A DNA stretch of 64,000 nt from Hymenobacter profundi (GTDB taxonomy: Bacteria; Bacteroidota; Bacteroidia; Cytophagales; Hymenobacteraceae). The notes beneath the pieces are model-generated. The model was not told the origin of the DNA. It made no database searches and was given only the letters and a program-made list of their open reading frames with translations. Positions 9,012 to 17,479 of the stretch are shown here, in pieces (positions within the stretch are counted from its first letter, which is position 1; each line of letters starts with the position of its first letter). The stretch lies in contig NZ_JAHWGL010000011.1 of the NCBI RefSeq assembly GCF_019334315.1, positions 1 through 64,000 on the forward strand, in the 5' to 3' direction. The position numbers were made by a program, and so were the translations under genes.

Positions 9012-12000
9012 ATGAAAAAAGGCTTACTTATAGTCTTGATTCTGATTACTGCCTTGTTGCAGCAAGCAGTAGCCCAGGATCGAACTATTTCGGGACGCGT
9101 TACCGATGCCTCTAATAATCAAGGATTACCAGGCGTAACTGTGATAGTTAAAGGAACTACCATTGGCACTTCAACAAATGCTGATGGTGGATATACGCTA
9201 AATCTTCCAAGCTCCGCTACTACACTTACATTCAGCTCTATCGGTTACGTAAGTATCGATCGACCTATTAGCGGAAGTAATGTTGATGTAGCCTTATCGG
9301 CAGATACGAAACAGTTAGGAGAAGTGGTAGTTACTGCTTTGGGACGCGAAGAAGAAAAACGTTCCTTAGGATATGCAGTACAAGATATCAAAGGTTCAGA
9401 GCTTACTCAAGCTCGTGAAACTAATGTGGTCAACTCACTTGCCGGTAAGATTGCTGGTGTACAGATCTCAAACAGTACAGGGGCAGTAGGAAGCTCTTCA
9501 CGTATTGTAATCAGAGGCACCAAATCTATTGCAGGTAACAACCAACCTCTATTCGTAATTGACGGCCAGCCTATTGATAACTCAAGCTTTTCAAACTCTG
9601 GCTCAGGGGGAGGTATTGATTATGGCAATGCTGCATCAGATATCAATCCAGATGATATTGAGAGCATGACCGTGTTGAAGGGGGCTACTGCTTCCGCGCT
9701 TTATGGTACCCGTGGTGCTAATGGCGTCGTTGTAATTACAACTAAATCAGGACGTAAATCTCGTGGAATAGGTATTAGTGTAAACAGTACTACATCTTTT
9801 GAGACTCCGTTGAAAGTTCCTGATATTCAGGATCAATATGGCCAGGGTAGTGGAGGAAGGTTCTCGTATGTTGATGGTGCTGGTGGTGGTACTGCTGATG
9901 GCGTTGACGAAAGCTGGGGCCCGCGCTTGGATGGTCGTCTTATCCCTCAGTATAATTCTCCAGTTGTGAATGGAGTGCGTGAGGCAACTCCTTGGGTAAG
10001 TCCTGGTAAAGACAATATAAAGAAGCACTTCTTTGAAACGGGCCGTACTTTGACAAATAATATTGCTCTGTCGGGTGGAAACGATAAGGCAGGTGTCCGG
10101 GTATCGTATACAAATCTTGACAACAAGGGCATTTTATATAATACTTTCCTGCGGCGCAATACAGTGAATGTAAACGGTGGTGTTGACATTACTAGTAAGT
10201 TTAAGCTGAGCACTAACATCAACTATTCAGAAACCCGGGGACGTCGTCCAGGCCAGGGTTATGATGAGTTGAACGTTATGCAGCAGATGTATAGCTGGTA
10301 CGGTCGCCAGGTCGATGTTCGTGATTTGAAGTCTCTTTACGAGAGAACAGGTAGCAACGAAAACTGGAATAATAACTACCACAGTAATCCCTACTACATC
10401 CTAGGCCAAGCCACCAATGACGACCAACGGGACAGGGTAATTGGTAATTTAACTTTGACTTACGCGCTGACAAACTGGTTGAATCTTACTGCTCGGACGA
10501 CTAACGATATATATAATCAGTTCAACCAGCGTCGTGTACCAGCTGATACACGCAACAATGCAGAACAAGATGACTATACAGAAGAAAGGATTAGAGTATT
10601 AGAACGCAATACCGAATTCTTAGCTACTGCTAACCGAAATTTGAATGAGGATTTTAACCTGGATGTTTTAGTTGGTGCTAACCGTCGGGATAACAAACTG
10701 AATAGAAGCCAAGTTGCTGCTCCTGACTTGGCTGTCCCCGGCCTATTTGCTTTAGGAAACGCAGCAGGAAGCTTAGTAACAGGCAACAATTTTGGAGTTG
10801 CAAACTCTAACAATAGCTCCATTCTAAATCCTATTCAAAACAGACGTATTAATAGCGTATATGGCTCTGCCAAAATAGGCTATAAGAACTTTGCTTTCTT
10901 GGGAGGTACCGTTCGTAATGACTGGTCTTCTACCCTACCTGCCGCTAACCGGTCGTTCTTTTATCCCTCGATTGATGCCTCTGTAGTATTAACAGATGCT
11001 TTCAACGTCACGGATTCTTTCCTGTCTTTTGCTAAAATTCGAGGGGGATATGCGGAAGTTGGTAATGATACAGACCCGTACCGTTTGCAGGACATTTACA
11101 CAGGTGCTACTGCTTTTGGCACCCGGCCTGTACAGACTGTATATAACGTGCGTTACAATCCTAATTTGAAGCCCGAACGTACCCGTTCATCGGAAATAGG
11201 TGCTGAAGTGCGTTTCCTTGAGAATCGTATTGGCCTTGATGTAACGGCGTATCAGGCAACCAGCTCTGATCAGATTCTAACGGTGTTAACCTCGGCTGCT
11301 ACAGGCTATACAGCAAGTGTATTGAATGCAGGTACGCTTACAAACCGAGGCATTGAGGCAATTTTGACGGTAGCACCTCTATCTGCTAGTAACCCTTTTC
11401 AGTGGAATCTAACGGCCAATTTTGCTGCTAACCGCAACCGGGTAAAGGAGTTTGATAAAGAAGGGCAAATCAAAAATTATGTGATTGGTTCTTCTGGTTT
11501 TGGTGTGAACGTAGAAGCGCGTGTAGGAGAGAGGTATGGCGCTTTGTTCGGTGATGCTTTCTTGCGAGTTCCAGATGGAGAATATGCCGGGCAGATTGTA
11601 AATGGCGCTAATGGCAGACCTCTAGTAGACCCTACCCGGCGTGTTCTCGGGTATTATACACCTGATTGGATTGGAGGCATAACGAACCAGTTTAGTTTCA
11701 AAGGTCTCAATTTGAGCTTTACTGTAGATACGCGTCAAGGTGGGTCATTGCAAAGCGAGACCTATATGTGGGGCACGTATTCTGGCGCGCTCACAAATAC
11801 GCTAGTAGGCCGTGAAGATGGTATCATTGGTCAGGGCGTAATACAGAATGCAGATGGGTCTTACCGTCCTAATGATGTTCGTAACTCTGCCGAAAACTAC
11901 TATCATGATTACTCTTATACAGCTCGCGAAAGCAGTGTATTTGATGCCTCTTTTGTCAAGCTGCGTGAAGTGCGATTGGGTTATCAATTGCCGAAGTCTG

Positions 12001-12188
12001 TTATCGACGGTACGTTCATCAAGGGTGTCGGCTTTTCATTTGTAGGACGTAACCTGTGGCTAATTAGCTCAAAAGCCCCTGGTATCGACCCGGAAACGTC
12101 GTTCAATAACGGTAACGTTCAAGGATTAGAATCCACGCAGGTGCCTTCAGTACGGAGCTACGGTTTCAATGTCAATTTTACGCTGTAA
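9012..12188 (+). CDS. SusC/RagA TonB-linked outer-membrane transporter (locus 2)
   Basis: I place the start at the ATG at 9012, giving 1058 residues. An upstream in-frame ATG at 8916 would add 32 residues in front of an obvious signal peptide (MKKGLL...LLQQAVAQ). The domains are signal peptide, carboxypeptidase-regulatory-like domain (SGRVTDASNNQGLPGVTV), SusC linker EVVVTALG, plug with ESMTVLKGATASALYGTRG, and a large beta-barrel. The linker to plug start (REEEKRSLGYAVQDIKG) is of the same subtype as locus 3 and differs from locus 1. The partner susD starts 48 bases downstream. Base composition is clearly AT-richer than in the housekeeping genes to the right. Substrate unknown. Confidence 0.95.
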   Translation: MKKGLLIVLILITALLQQAVAQDRTISGRVTDASNNQGLPGVTVIVKGTTIGTSTNADGGYTLNLPSSATTLTFSSIGYVSIDRPISGSNVDVALSADTKQLGEVVVTALGREEEKRSLGYAVQDIKGSELTQARETNVVNSLAGKIAGVQISNSTGAVGSSSRIVIRGTKSIAGNNQPLFVIDGQPIDNSSFSNSGSGGGIDYGNAASDINPDDIESMTVLKGATASALYGTRGANGVVVITTKSGRKSRGIGISVNSTTSFETPLKVPDIQDQYGQGSGGRFSYVDGAGGGTADGVDESWGPRLDGRLIPQYNSPVVNGVREATPWVSPGKDNIKKHFFETGRTLTNNIALSGGNDKAGVRVSYTNLDNKGILYNTFLRRNTVNVNGGVDITSKFKLSTNINYSETRGRRPGQGYDELNVMQQMYSWYGRQVDVRDLKSLYERTGSNENWNNNYHSNPYYILGQATNDDQRDRVIGNLTLTYALTNWLNLTARTTNDIYNQFNQRRVPADTRNNAEQDDYTEERIRVLERNTEFLATANRNLNEDFNLDVLVGANRRDNKLNRSQVAAPDLAVPGLFALGNAAGSLVTGNNFGVANSNNSSILNPIQNRRINSVYGSAKIGYKNFAFLGGTVRNDWSSTLPAANRSFFYPSIDASVVLTDAFNVTDSFLSFAKIRGGYAEVGNDTDPYRLQDIYTGATAFGTRPVQTVYNVRYNPNLKPERTRSSEIGAEVRFLENRIGLDVTAYQATSSDQILTVLTSAATGYTASVLNAGTLTNRGIEAILTVAPLSASNPFQWNLTANFAANRNRVKEFDKEGQIKNYVIGSSGFGVNVEARVGERYGALFGDAFLRVPDGEYAGQIVNGANGRPLVDPTRRVLGYYTPDWIGGITNQFSFKGLNLSFTVDTRQGGSLQSETYMWGTYSGALTNTLVGREDGIIGQGVIQNADGSYRPNDVRNSAENYYHDYSYTARESSVFDASFVKLREVRLGYQLPKSVIDGTFIKGVGFSFVGRNLWLISSKAPGIDPETSFNNGNVQGLESTQVPSVRSYGFNVNFTL

Positions 12189-12236
12189 TTCCAACATCGC
12201 TAGCCAAACGATGTCTTACTTCTAAATACAGGCAGT

Positions 12237-13694
12237 ATGCTTTCTAAATACCAAAAACTTGCATTTGCACTACCTATCGCGTTAAGTCTTGGTGCTTGCG
12301 AAAAGGATTTTGATTCACTCAATACAAATCCCAATAATGCTGTTGTAGGAAACCCTGCTTATATTCTCACAAATGCAGAGCAGTCTAATGTTTATCGCCT
12401 CTTTGACGTTCCTGCGAACCAAGATGGAGGGCTGTTAATTATTCAGCATTGGGCAAAAATTCAGTACACTGAGGAAGACCGTTATGCTTTCCGTCCAGGT
12501 TCTTATCAAAGTATATGGGATGGATTTTATGCTAATGGCTTGCAGGATTTCGATGAGTTAATTAAGCAGGGTAAGGCAACTAACAATGAAAATCTCCAGG
12601 CTGTTGGCCTGATTATGCGCTCGTACTTTTTCTCCGTTTTGACGGATTTGTATGGCGATATTCCTTATTCGCAGGCCTTGCAGCTTTCCGATAATGTACT
12701 GACGCCTAAATATGATGCCCAAAAAGACGTATACACAGGTTTGTTAGCTGATTTGAAAACTGCTAATGACTTAATAAAAGTTGGTGGCTCTGAGGTTGAC
12801 GGGGATGTTATCTATGAAGGAGATATGGCGAAATGGCAAAAATTTGGCAATTCGCTGCACCTCCGTTTAGCAATGCGCATCATTGATGCTGAACCAGAGC
12901 TAGCTAAAACAGAAATTGCTGCGCTCCTGAATGGCAATACACCGCTCATAAGTTCTATTCAAGAAAATACAAAATTTGATTTTCTGAGCGGAGCCTCTAA
13001 TACCAATCCTATTTATTTTAATAGGTTGACAAGAGACGACCATCGGGTTAGTCGTTCAATAACTTCTCGGCTAAATCAATTAAACGACCCTCGTTTAGAA
13101 GTGTATGCTAATCACCCCGAAACTGGTGACTCAACTGCCTTCTATCGTGGTGTTCCAAATGGCTTGACTAATGTAGAGGCCGCGGATCTTGGCCCATTAT
13201 CCTCTACGTCCAAGGTGGGATCTGCATTTACAGCTGCTACTGCACCTGGGGTACTGATGACTTATGCTGAAGTTCTGTTCTTCAAAGCAGAAGCCATTGC
13301 ACGGGGTATTATTGGAGGAGACGCGGCAACTGAGTATAATAATGCTATTCGAGCCTCAATGGCACAGTATGGCTTCACAGGTGCTGCTGTAGATACTTAT
13401 CTCGCTCAACCCTCCGTGAGATACGATGCAGGTAATTATAAACAGAGCATCGGCGTTCAAAAGTGGATTGCGTTATATGGACAAGGCGTAGAAGCATGGT
13501 CAGAATGGCGTCGTTTAGATTATCCGAAACTACCAGTCGCTAAAAATCCAGCGGCGGCGGCAATGGAAAAAATTCCTGTACGATTCCGTTACCCAGCTAA
13601 TGAGCAGACTACTAACGCAACTAGCCGAGCAGCAGCAGTTGAGCGTCAGGGACCAGATCTGATTACCACTAAGCTATGGTGGGATAAGTTATAA
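12237..13694 (+). CDS. SusD-like lipoprotein, SusD-like_2 type (locus 2)
   Basis: This 485-residue surface lipoprotein is the partner of the upstream susC. The N-terminus has a short hydrophobic segment ending in LGAC, with lipidated Cys21. Motifs typical of the SusD-like_2 (starch-binding-associated) family are visible: LTDLYGDIPYSQAL near residue 137-150 and KWQKFGNSLHLRLAMRI near 200-216. Length is normal. The last codons and the stop form the left arm of a 41-base-pair hairpin shared with the converging prfB. The gene is AT-rich like its partner. The ligand cannot be assigned. Confidence 0.9.
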   Translation: MLSKYQKLAFALPIALSLGACEKDFDSLNTNPNNAVVGNPAYILTNAEQSNVYRLFDVPANQDGGLLIIQHWAKIQYTEEDRYAFRPGSYQSIWDGFYANGLQDFDELIKQGKATNNENLQAVGLIMRSYFFSVLTDLYGDIPYSQALQLSDNVLTPKYDAQKDVYTGLLADLKTANDLIKVGGSEVDGDVIYEGDMAKWQKFGNSLHLRLAMRIIDAEPELAKTEIAALLNGNTPLISSIQENTKFDFLSGASNTNPIYFNRLTRDDHRVSRSITSRLNQLNDPRLEVYANHPETGDSTAFYRGVPNGLTNVEAADLGPLSSTSKVGSAFTAATAPGVLMTYAEVLFFKAEAIARGIIGGDAATEYNNAIRASMAQYGFTGAAVDTYLAQPSVRYDAGNYKQSIGVQKWIALYGQGVEAWSEWRRLDYPKLPVAKNPAAAAMEKIPVRFRYPANEQTTNATSRAAAVERQGPDLITTKLWWDKL

Positions 13695-13768
13695 CAGGAT
13701 GTAATTAAGAAGGGCCACTAGATAACGTATCTAGTGGCCCTTCTTAATTACATCCTGTTATAACTTAT
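13684..13768. terminator. 41 bp perfect hairpin (susD locus 2 / prfB)
   Basis: Bases 13684-13724 are an exact reverse complement of 13728-13768, with a 3-base loop. The left arm begins inside the last codons of susD and includes its stop (13692-13694). The right arm ends 3 bases before the prfB stop. It should terminate transcription from both sides, although the stem is far longer than termination needs. Confidence 0.85.
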
Positions 13769-13770
13769 GC

Positions 13771-14848
13771 TTATCCCTGCATCAAATACGCTTTTATATA
13801 CTCATCCAAATCCCCATCTAGAACAGCTTGCACATCGGTGCGCTCCACGCCAGTGCGGAGGTCTTTAATGAGCTTGTAGGGGTGGAGCACGTAGTTGCGG
13901 ATTTGAGAGCCAAAATCAATACGTTTTTTGCCGGCTTCGATTTTGGCGCGTTCCTCGTTGCGCTTGTCTAGCTCTTGCTGGTAGAGGCGGGATTTGAGCA
14001 TGCGTAGGGCATGCTCTTTGTTCATAAGCTGGCTGCGCTCAATCTGCACGGCGATGATGATGCCAGAGGGTGCATGCGTGAGGCGTACAGCAGTTTCTAC
14101 CTTGTTTACGTTCTGCCCACCGGCGCCACCGGCCCGGAACGTGTCCCAAGTGATGTCACCAGGATTGATCTGAATGTCGATGGTATCGTCAACTACGGGG
14201 TAGGCGTAGATGGACGCAAAGGACGTGTGGCGGCGGCCGCTGCTGTCGAAGGGAGAGATACGCACGAGGCGGTGCACGCCACTTTCTCCTTTTAAGTAGC
14301 CATAGGCAAAATCGCCGGTGATTTCCAGGGAAGCCGATTTGATGCCAGCGCCTTCGCCGGGCTGATAGCTGAGCTGCTTCACCGTGAAATTGTGCTTCTC
14401 GCCCCACATGATGTACATGCGCATTAGCATCTCGGCCCAATCCTGGCTTTCGGTGCCGCCGGCACCGGGGTTGATTTCTACGATGGCTGAGAGCTGGTCT
14501 TCCTCCTCAGACAGCATGCGCTTGAACTCCAGGTCTTCTACGGCTTTTTGGGCCACTGCGAATTCCTGTTGGAGTTCGGCCTCGGTGGCTTCGCCTTCGC
14601 GGTAGAAATCAAAGAGCACCTCTACGTCGGCAATATGCTGCTCTACAGTTTCGTAATCATCGGTCCAGAATTTCTGGCTCTTGATTTCCTTAAGCGTGAG
14701 TTCTGCCTGTTTAGAATCGTCCCAGAAATCGGGAGCGAGGGTGCGCTGTTCCGTTTCTTCTATTTGCGCTTTGCGGGCATCGTAGTCAAAGATACCTCCT
14801 CAGGGCCTCAGCACGGCCCTTCAATTCCTTCACCTGATCTTGCGTCAT
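13771..14848 (-). CDS. prfB: Peptide chain release factor 2 with programmed +1 frameshift
   Basis: RF2 releases the finished peptide at UGA and UAA codons. Reading starts at the ATG at 14848 and runs 20 codons to CTT followed by an in-frame TGA (14788-14786). A +1 shift on CTT TGA C continues with GAC TAC GAT and gives a total of about 358 residues. The Shine-Dalgarno-like stimulator AGGAGG sits at 14800-14795, three bases before the CTT. This is the classic RF2 autoregulation: scarce RF2 favours shifting. The tripeptide SPF is at about residues 198-200 and the catalytic GGQ at about 243-245 of the full product. An annotation that ignores the shift would report only a truncated 282-residue frame starting at 14619. 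Confidence 0.96.
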
Positions 14849-14935
14849 TACGGGGGAATATTAAATGATGAATAAACAAAGGTCGGTAGGATTACCGAGT
14901 GTAGGGGGTAGGAGGCGTGAGAGCCACTAAATGCA

Positions 14936-15003
14936 AAGCTCGGCTTCGTAACGAGTAGATAAAGTCAGAGGATGACTTTGGTACCCGTTGCGAAGCCGAG
15001 CTT
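14936..15003 (-). terminator. Hairpin terminator after ilvE
   Basis: Bases 14936-14948 pair exactly with 14991-15003. The stem extends inward about five more positions with one wobble. A second small hairpin (AAAGTCA/TGACTTT) lies in the loop. It sits just downstream of the ilvE stop on the minus strand. Confidence 0.7.
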
Positions 15004-15020
15004 GCTGTAGCTGATCCTGC

Positions 15021-16085
15021 TTATACGCTCACCATCCAGCCATGCTCATCGGGAGCAGTGCCTACCCGGATATCAGTGAGAGCAGCGCTAACCCGACGCG
15101 CAAACGAGTCGTCTGTGAGGTCCGGCAGCTCGTAGTCCTGGCCGCGGTAGCCTATCACGGCTATGGGCGCGATGGTGACAGCCGTGCCTACTCCAAAGGC
15201 TTCCTGAAGCGTGCCATTGGCCTGCGCCTCTAGAATCTCCACGGAAGATACTTTACGTTCCTCTACGGTCATTCCCCAGTCGCGGGCTAGTTGGAGTACG
15301 CTTTTGCGGGTGATGCCGTCCAGAATAGACGAGCTGACCGCGGGCGTAATCAAACGACCATCTACCACAAACATCACGTTCATGGTGCCAGATTCTTCAA
15401 TGAAGCGGTGCTCGGAAGCATCTGTCCACAGGAGCTGGTTATAGCCATCCTGCTGGGCCAGCTTGGTGGGGTACATGGCCGCGCCATAGTTGCCGGCGTT
15501 TTTGGCGAAGCCCGCGCCGCCCTCCGCAGAGCGCACGTACTTTTCCTCGAACCGCACGCGTAGCGGCTTGTTGAAAAAGGAAGCTACTGGGCAGGTGATA
15601 ATGATGAACCGGTAGGTGCTGGATGGCCGAACGCCCAACATGCCATCGGTGGCAAACATGAAGGGGCGAATATAGAGTGAGGTGCCAGGGGCGCTAGGTA
15701 CCCACTCCCCATCCAGACGAATCAACTGAAGGAGCCCCTGCATGAATATCTCCTCGGGTACGGCTGGCATGCACATACGCTCAGCCGACAGGTTGAGGCG
15801 GCGCAGGTTATCGAGTGGCCGAAATAGGGTGATGTTGCCTTCGGTATTCTTGTAGGCTTTCATACCCTCAAAAATGGCTTGGCCATAGTGCAGCGCCGAG
15901 TTGGCAGGGCTTACTTCAATAGGGCCGTAGGGTACGATGCGCGGCTGCTGCCAGCTCCCGTCGCGGTAGTCCACCACCAGCATATGGTCAGAAAAAGTCT
16001 GGCCGAATTCAAGACGGCTCAGGTCTACTTGCGGAAGGGTAGAGGCTGTTGTGCGTTGGGTGGGAATGTCGAGGGTAAGAGACAT
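15021..16085 (-). CDS. ilvE: Branched-chain amino acid aminotransferase
   Basis: This 354-residue PLP enzyme catalyses reversible transfer of the amino group between leucine, isoleucine or valine and 2-oxoglutarate in the cytoplasm. Family blocks are LHYGQAIFEGMKAY at about 65-78, YIRPFMFATDGMLGV at about 138-152, the PLP lysine K195 in GFAKNAGNYG, and ESGTMNVMFV further on. The length and N-terminal extension fit the BCAT group common in Bacteroidota. It lies 44 bases downstream of the cobalamin adenosyltransferase gene on the same strand and probably shares its transcript. It ends in its own hairpin. Confidence 0.95.
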   Translation of the reverse strand: MSLTLDIPTQRTTASTLPQVDLSRLEFGQTFSDHMLVVDYRDGSWQQPRIVPYGPIEVSPANSALHYGQAIFEGMKAYKNTEGNITLFRPLDNLRRLNLSAERMCMPAVPEEIFMQGLLQLIRLDGEWVPSAPGTSLYIRPFMFATDGMLGVRPSSTYRFIIITCPVASFFNKPLRVRFEEKYVRSAEGGAGFAKNAGNYGAAMYPTKLAQQDGYNQLLWTDASEHRFIEESGTMNVMFVVDGRLITPAVSSSILDGITRKSVLQLARDWGMTVEERKVSSVEILEAQANGTLQEAFGVGTAVTIAPIAVIGYRGQDYELPDLTDDSFARRVSAALTDIRVGTAPDEHGWMVSV

Positions 16086-16129
16086 AAAAAAACCAAAAAG
16101 AGTAAAGTTGGGTGGCAGCTTAAGCGGCG

Positions 16130-16678
16130 CTAAATGCGGGGTTTCCAGGTCACTTCCTCCGCGCCGAGGTCGTAGGCCATCTGACGGCCCAGTACAAACA
16201 GGTAGTCAGACAGACGGTTCAGGTAGACAATGACTAAATCAGCCACAAAAGACTCTTCGCGCAGGTGAATGACCAGACGCTCGGCGCGGCGGCAGACGCA
16301 GCGCGCTACGTGCGACACCGAAACTGATGGATGCCCGCCGGGTAGGATGAACTCGCGCAACTCGGGCAAGCCGGCATTCATACGGTCCATTTCCTGCTCC
16401 AGCAGCGCCACGTCTTCGGCGTGTAAATCTGGAATCTTCATCTTCGATTTCTCGGGATCCGAAGCCAGCGAAGCACCCATGGTGAACAACCGGTCTTGGA
16501 TTTCTTTCAGCAAGCCGCGGCGACTGCCGTTCACGTCTTGGTCACGCAGCAGACCAATGTAGGCGTTTAGCTCATCCACCGTCCCGTAGCAATCAATGCG
16601 GAGGCTGGACTTCGGCACGCGCGTGCCACCAATGAGAGAAGTCAGGCCTTGGTCGCCGGTTTTGGTGTAGATTTTCAT
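16130..16678 (-). CDS. Cob(I)alamin adenosyltransferase, PduO type
   Basis: This 182-residue enzyme transfers the adenosyl group of ATP to cob(I)alamin to make coenzyme B12. The PduO-type N-terminal ATP-binding motif TKTGDQG is at 5-11 and YGTVDELNAYIG at 31-42. The helical core contains RRAERLV. Length is standard for a single-domain PduO/ATR protein. No other cobalamin gene and no cobalamin riboswitch is visible nearby, so it probably serves salvage or a B12-dependent enzyme elsewhere. It sits between the ABC ATPase and ilvE on the minus strand. Confidence 0.93.
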   Translation of the reverse strand: MKIYTKTGDQGLTSLIGGTRVPKSSLRIDCYGTVDELNAYIGLLRDQDVNGSRRGLLKEIQDRLFTMGASLASDPEKSKMKIPDLHAEDVALLEQEMDRMNAGLPELREFILPGGHPSVSVSHVARCVCRRAERLVIHLREESFVADLVIVYLNRLSDYLFVLGRQMAYDLGAEEVTWKPRI

Positions 16679-16751
16679 GGGGTAGGGATGGGTGGATGAA
16701 TGGATGCGTGGTTGAGAAATTGGGTGTTCTCATCAGTCACCACGCACTCAT

Positions 16752-17468
16752 TTACCCATTGAGTACGTGCGTTGTCACGTGCTCGTTGATGATGTCGGAC
16801 TCAATCAGGCCGTCGCGCAGGCGTACTACGCGGTGGGCGTAGTTGGCAATATCTTCCTCGTGCGTCACCATGATGATGGTGTTGCCTTTCGCGTACAGCG
16901 CCTCGAACAAGTCCATAATCTCGTGACTGGTTTTGGAGTCGAGGGCGCCAGTGGGTTCGTCGGCCAGAATGATGCTGGGGTCGTTGACGAGGGCGCGGGC
17001 GATGGCTACGCGCTGGCGCTGGCCGCCACTCAGTTCGTTGGGGCGGTGCAGGGCGCGTTCGGCCAGGCCCACGCTGCGTAGGGCCTCGCGGGCGCGCTCT
17101 TGCCGCTCGCTCTTACCGTAGCCGGCATAGATAAGGGGTAGGGCCACATTATCGAGGGCAGTAGCACGGGGTAGCAAGTTGAATGACTGGAATACAAACC
17201 CGATTTCACGGTTGCGTACGTCAGCCAACTGGTTGTCCGACATATGGCTGACATCGTGATTATTCAGCACGTATTTTCCGCCAGAAGGCGTATCCAAGCA
17301 GCCCACAATATTCATCAGGGTAGACTTGCCGGAACCCGACGGCCCCATAAACGCCACGTACTCACCCCGGTTGATGCTAATGGACACGGATTGCAGCGCA
17401 TGAATCTCCTCCATGCCCATGCGGTATACTTTGGATATGTTGGTGGTTTCGATGATGGGCTGCTGCAT
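16752..17468 (-). CDS. ABC transporter ATP-binding protein, MacB/LolD-like
   Basis: This cytoplasmic ATPase has 238 residues from the ATG at 17468; a TTG two codons earlier is also in frame. Walker A GPSGSGKS is at about 42-49, the Q-loop follows in [10 protein letters not shown], the signature [15 protein letters not shown] is mid-protein, and Walker B is in [13 protein letters not shown], followed by the H-loop in MVTHEED. The family exports lipoproteins, peptides or drugs with FtsX/MacB-type permeases, but no such permease is next to it. The immediately upstream gene, 11 bases away, encodes a large polytopic TPR protein that is not a recognisable MacB permease. Substrate unknown. Confidence 0.9.
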   Translation of the reverse strand: MQQPIIETTNISKVYRMGMEEIHALQSVSISINRGEYVAFMGPSGSGKSTLMNIVGCLDTPSGGKYVLNNHDVSHMSDNQLADVRNREIGFVFQSFNLLPRATALDNVALPLIYAGYGKSERQERAREALRSVGLAERALHRPNELSGGQRQRVAIARALVNDPSIILADEPTGALDSKTSHEIMDLFEALYAKGNTIIMVTHEEDIANYAHRVVRLRDGLIESDIINEHVTTHVLNG

Positions 17469-17479
17469 GGCCAAGTAGG

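Noticed and set aside
3683..13694. Polysaccharide utilisation locus with named substrate
   Set aside because: There are susCD pairs only. No glycoside hydrolase, lyase, sulfatase or dedicated regulator is nearby.
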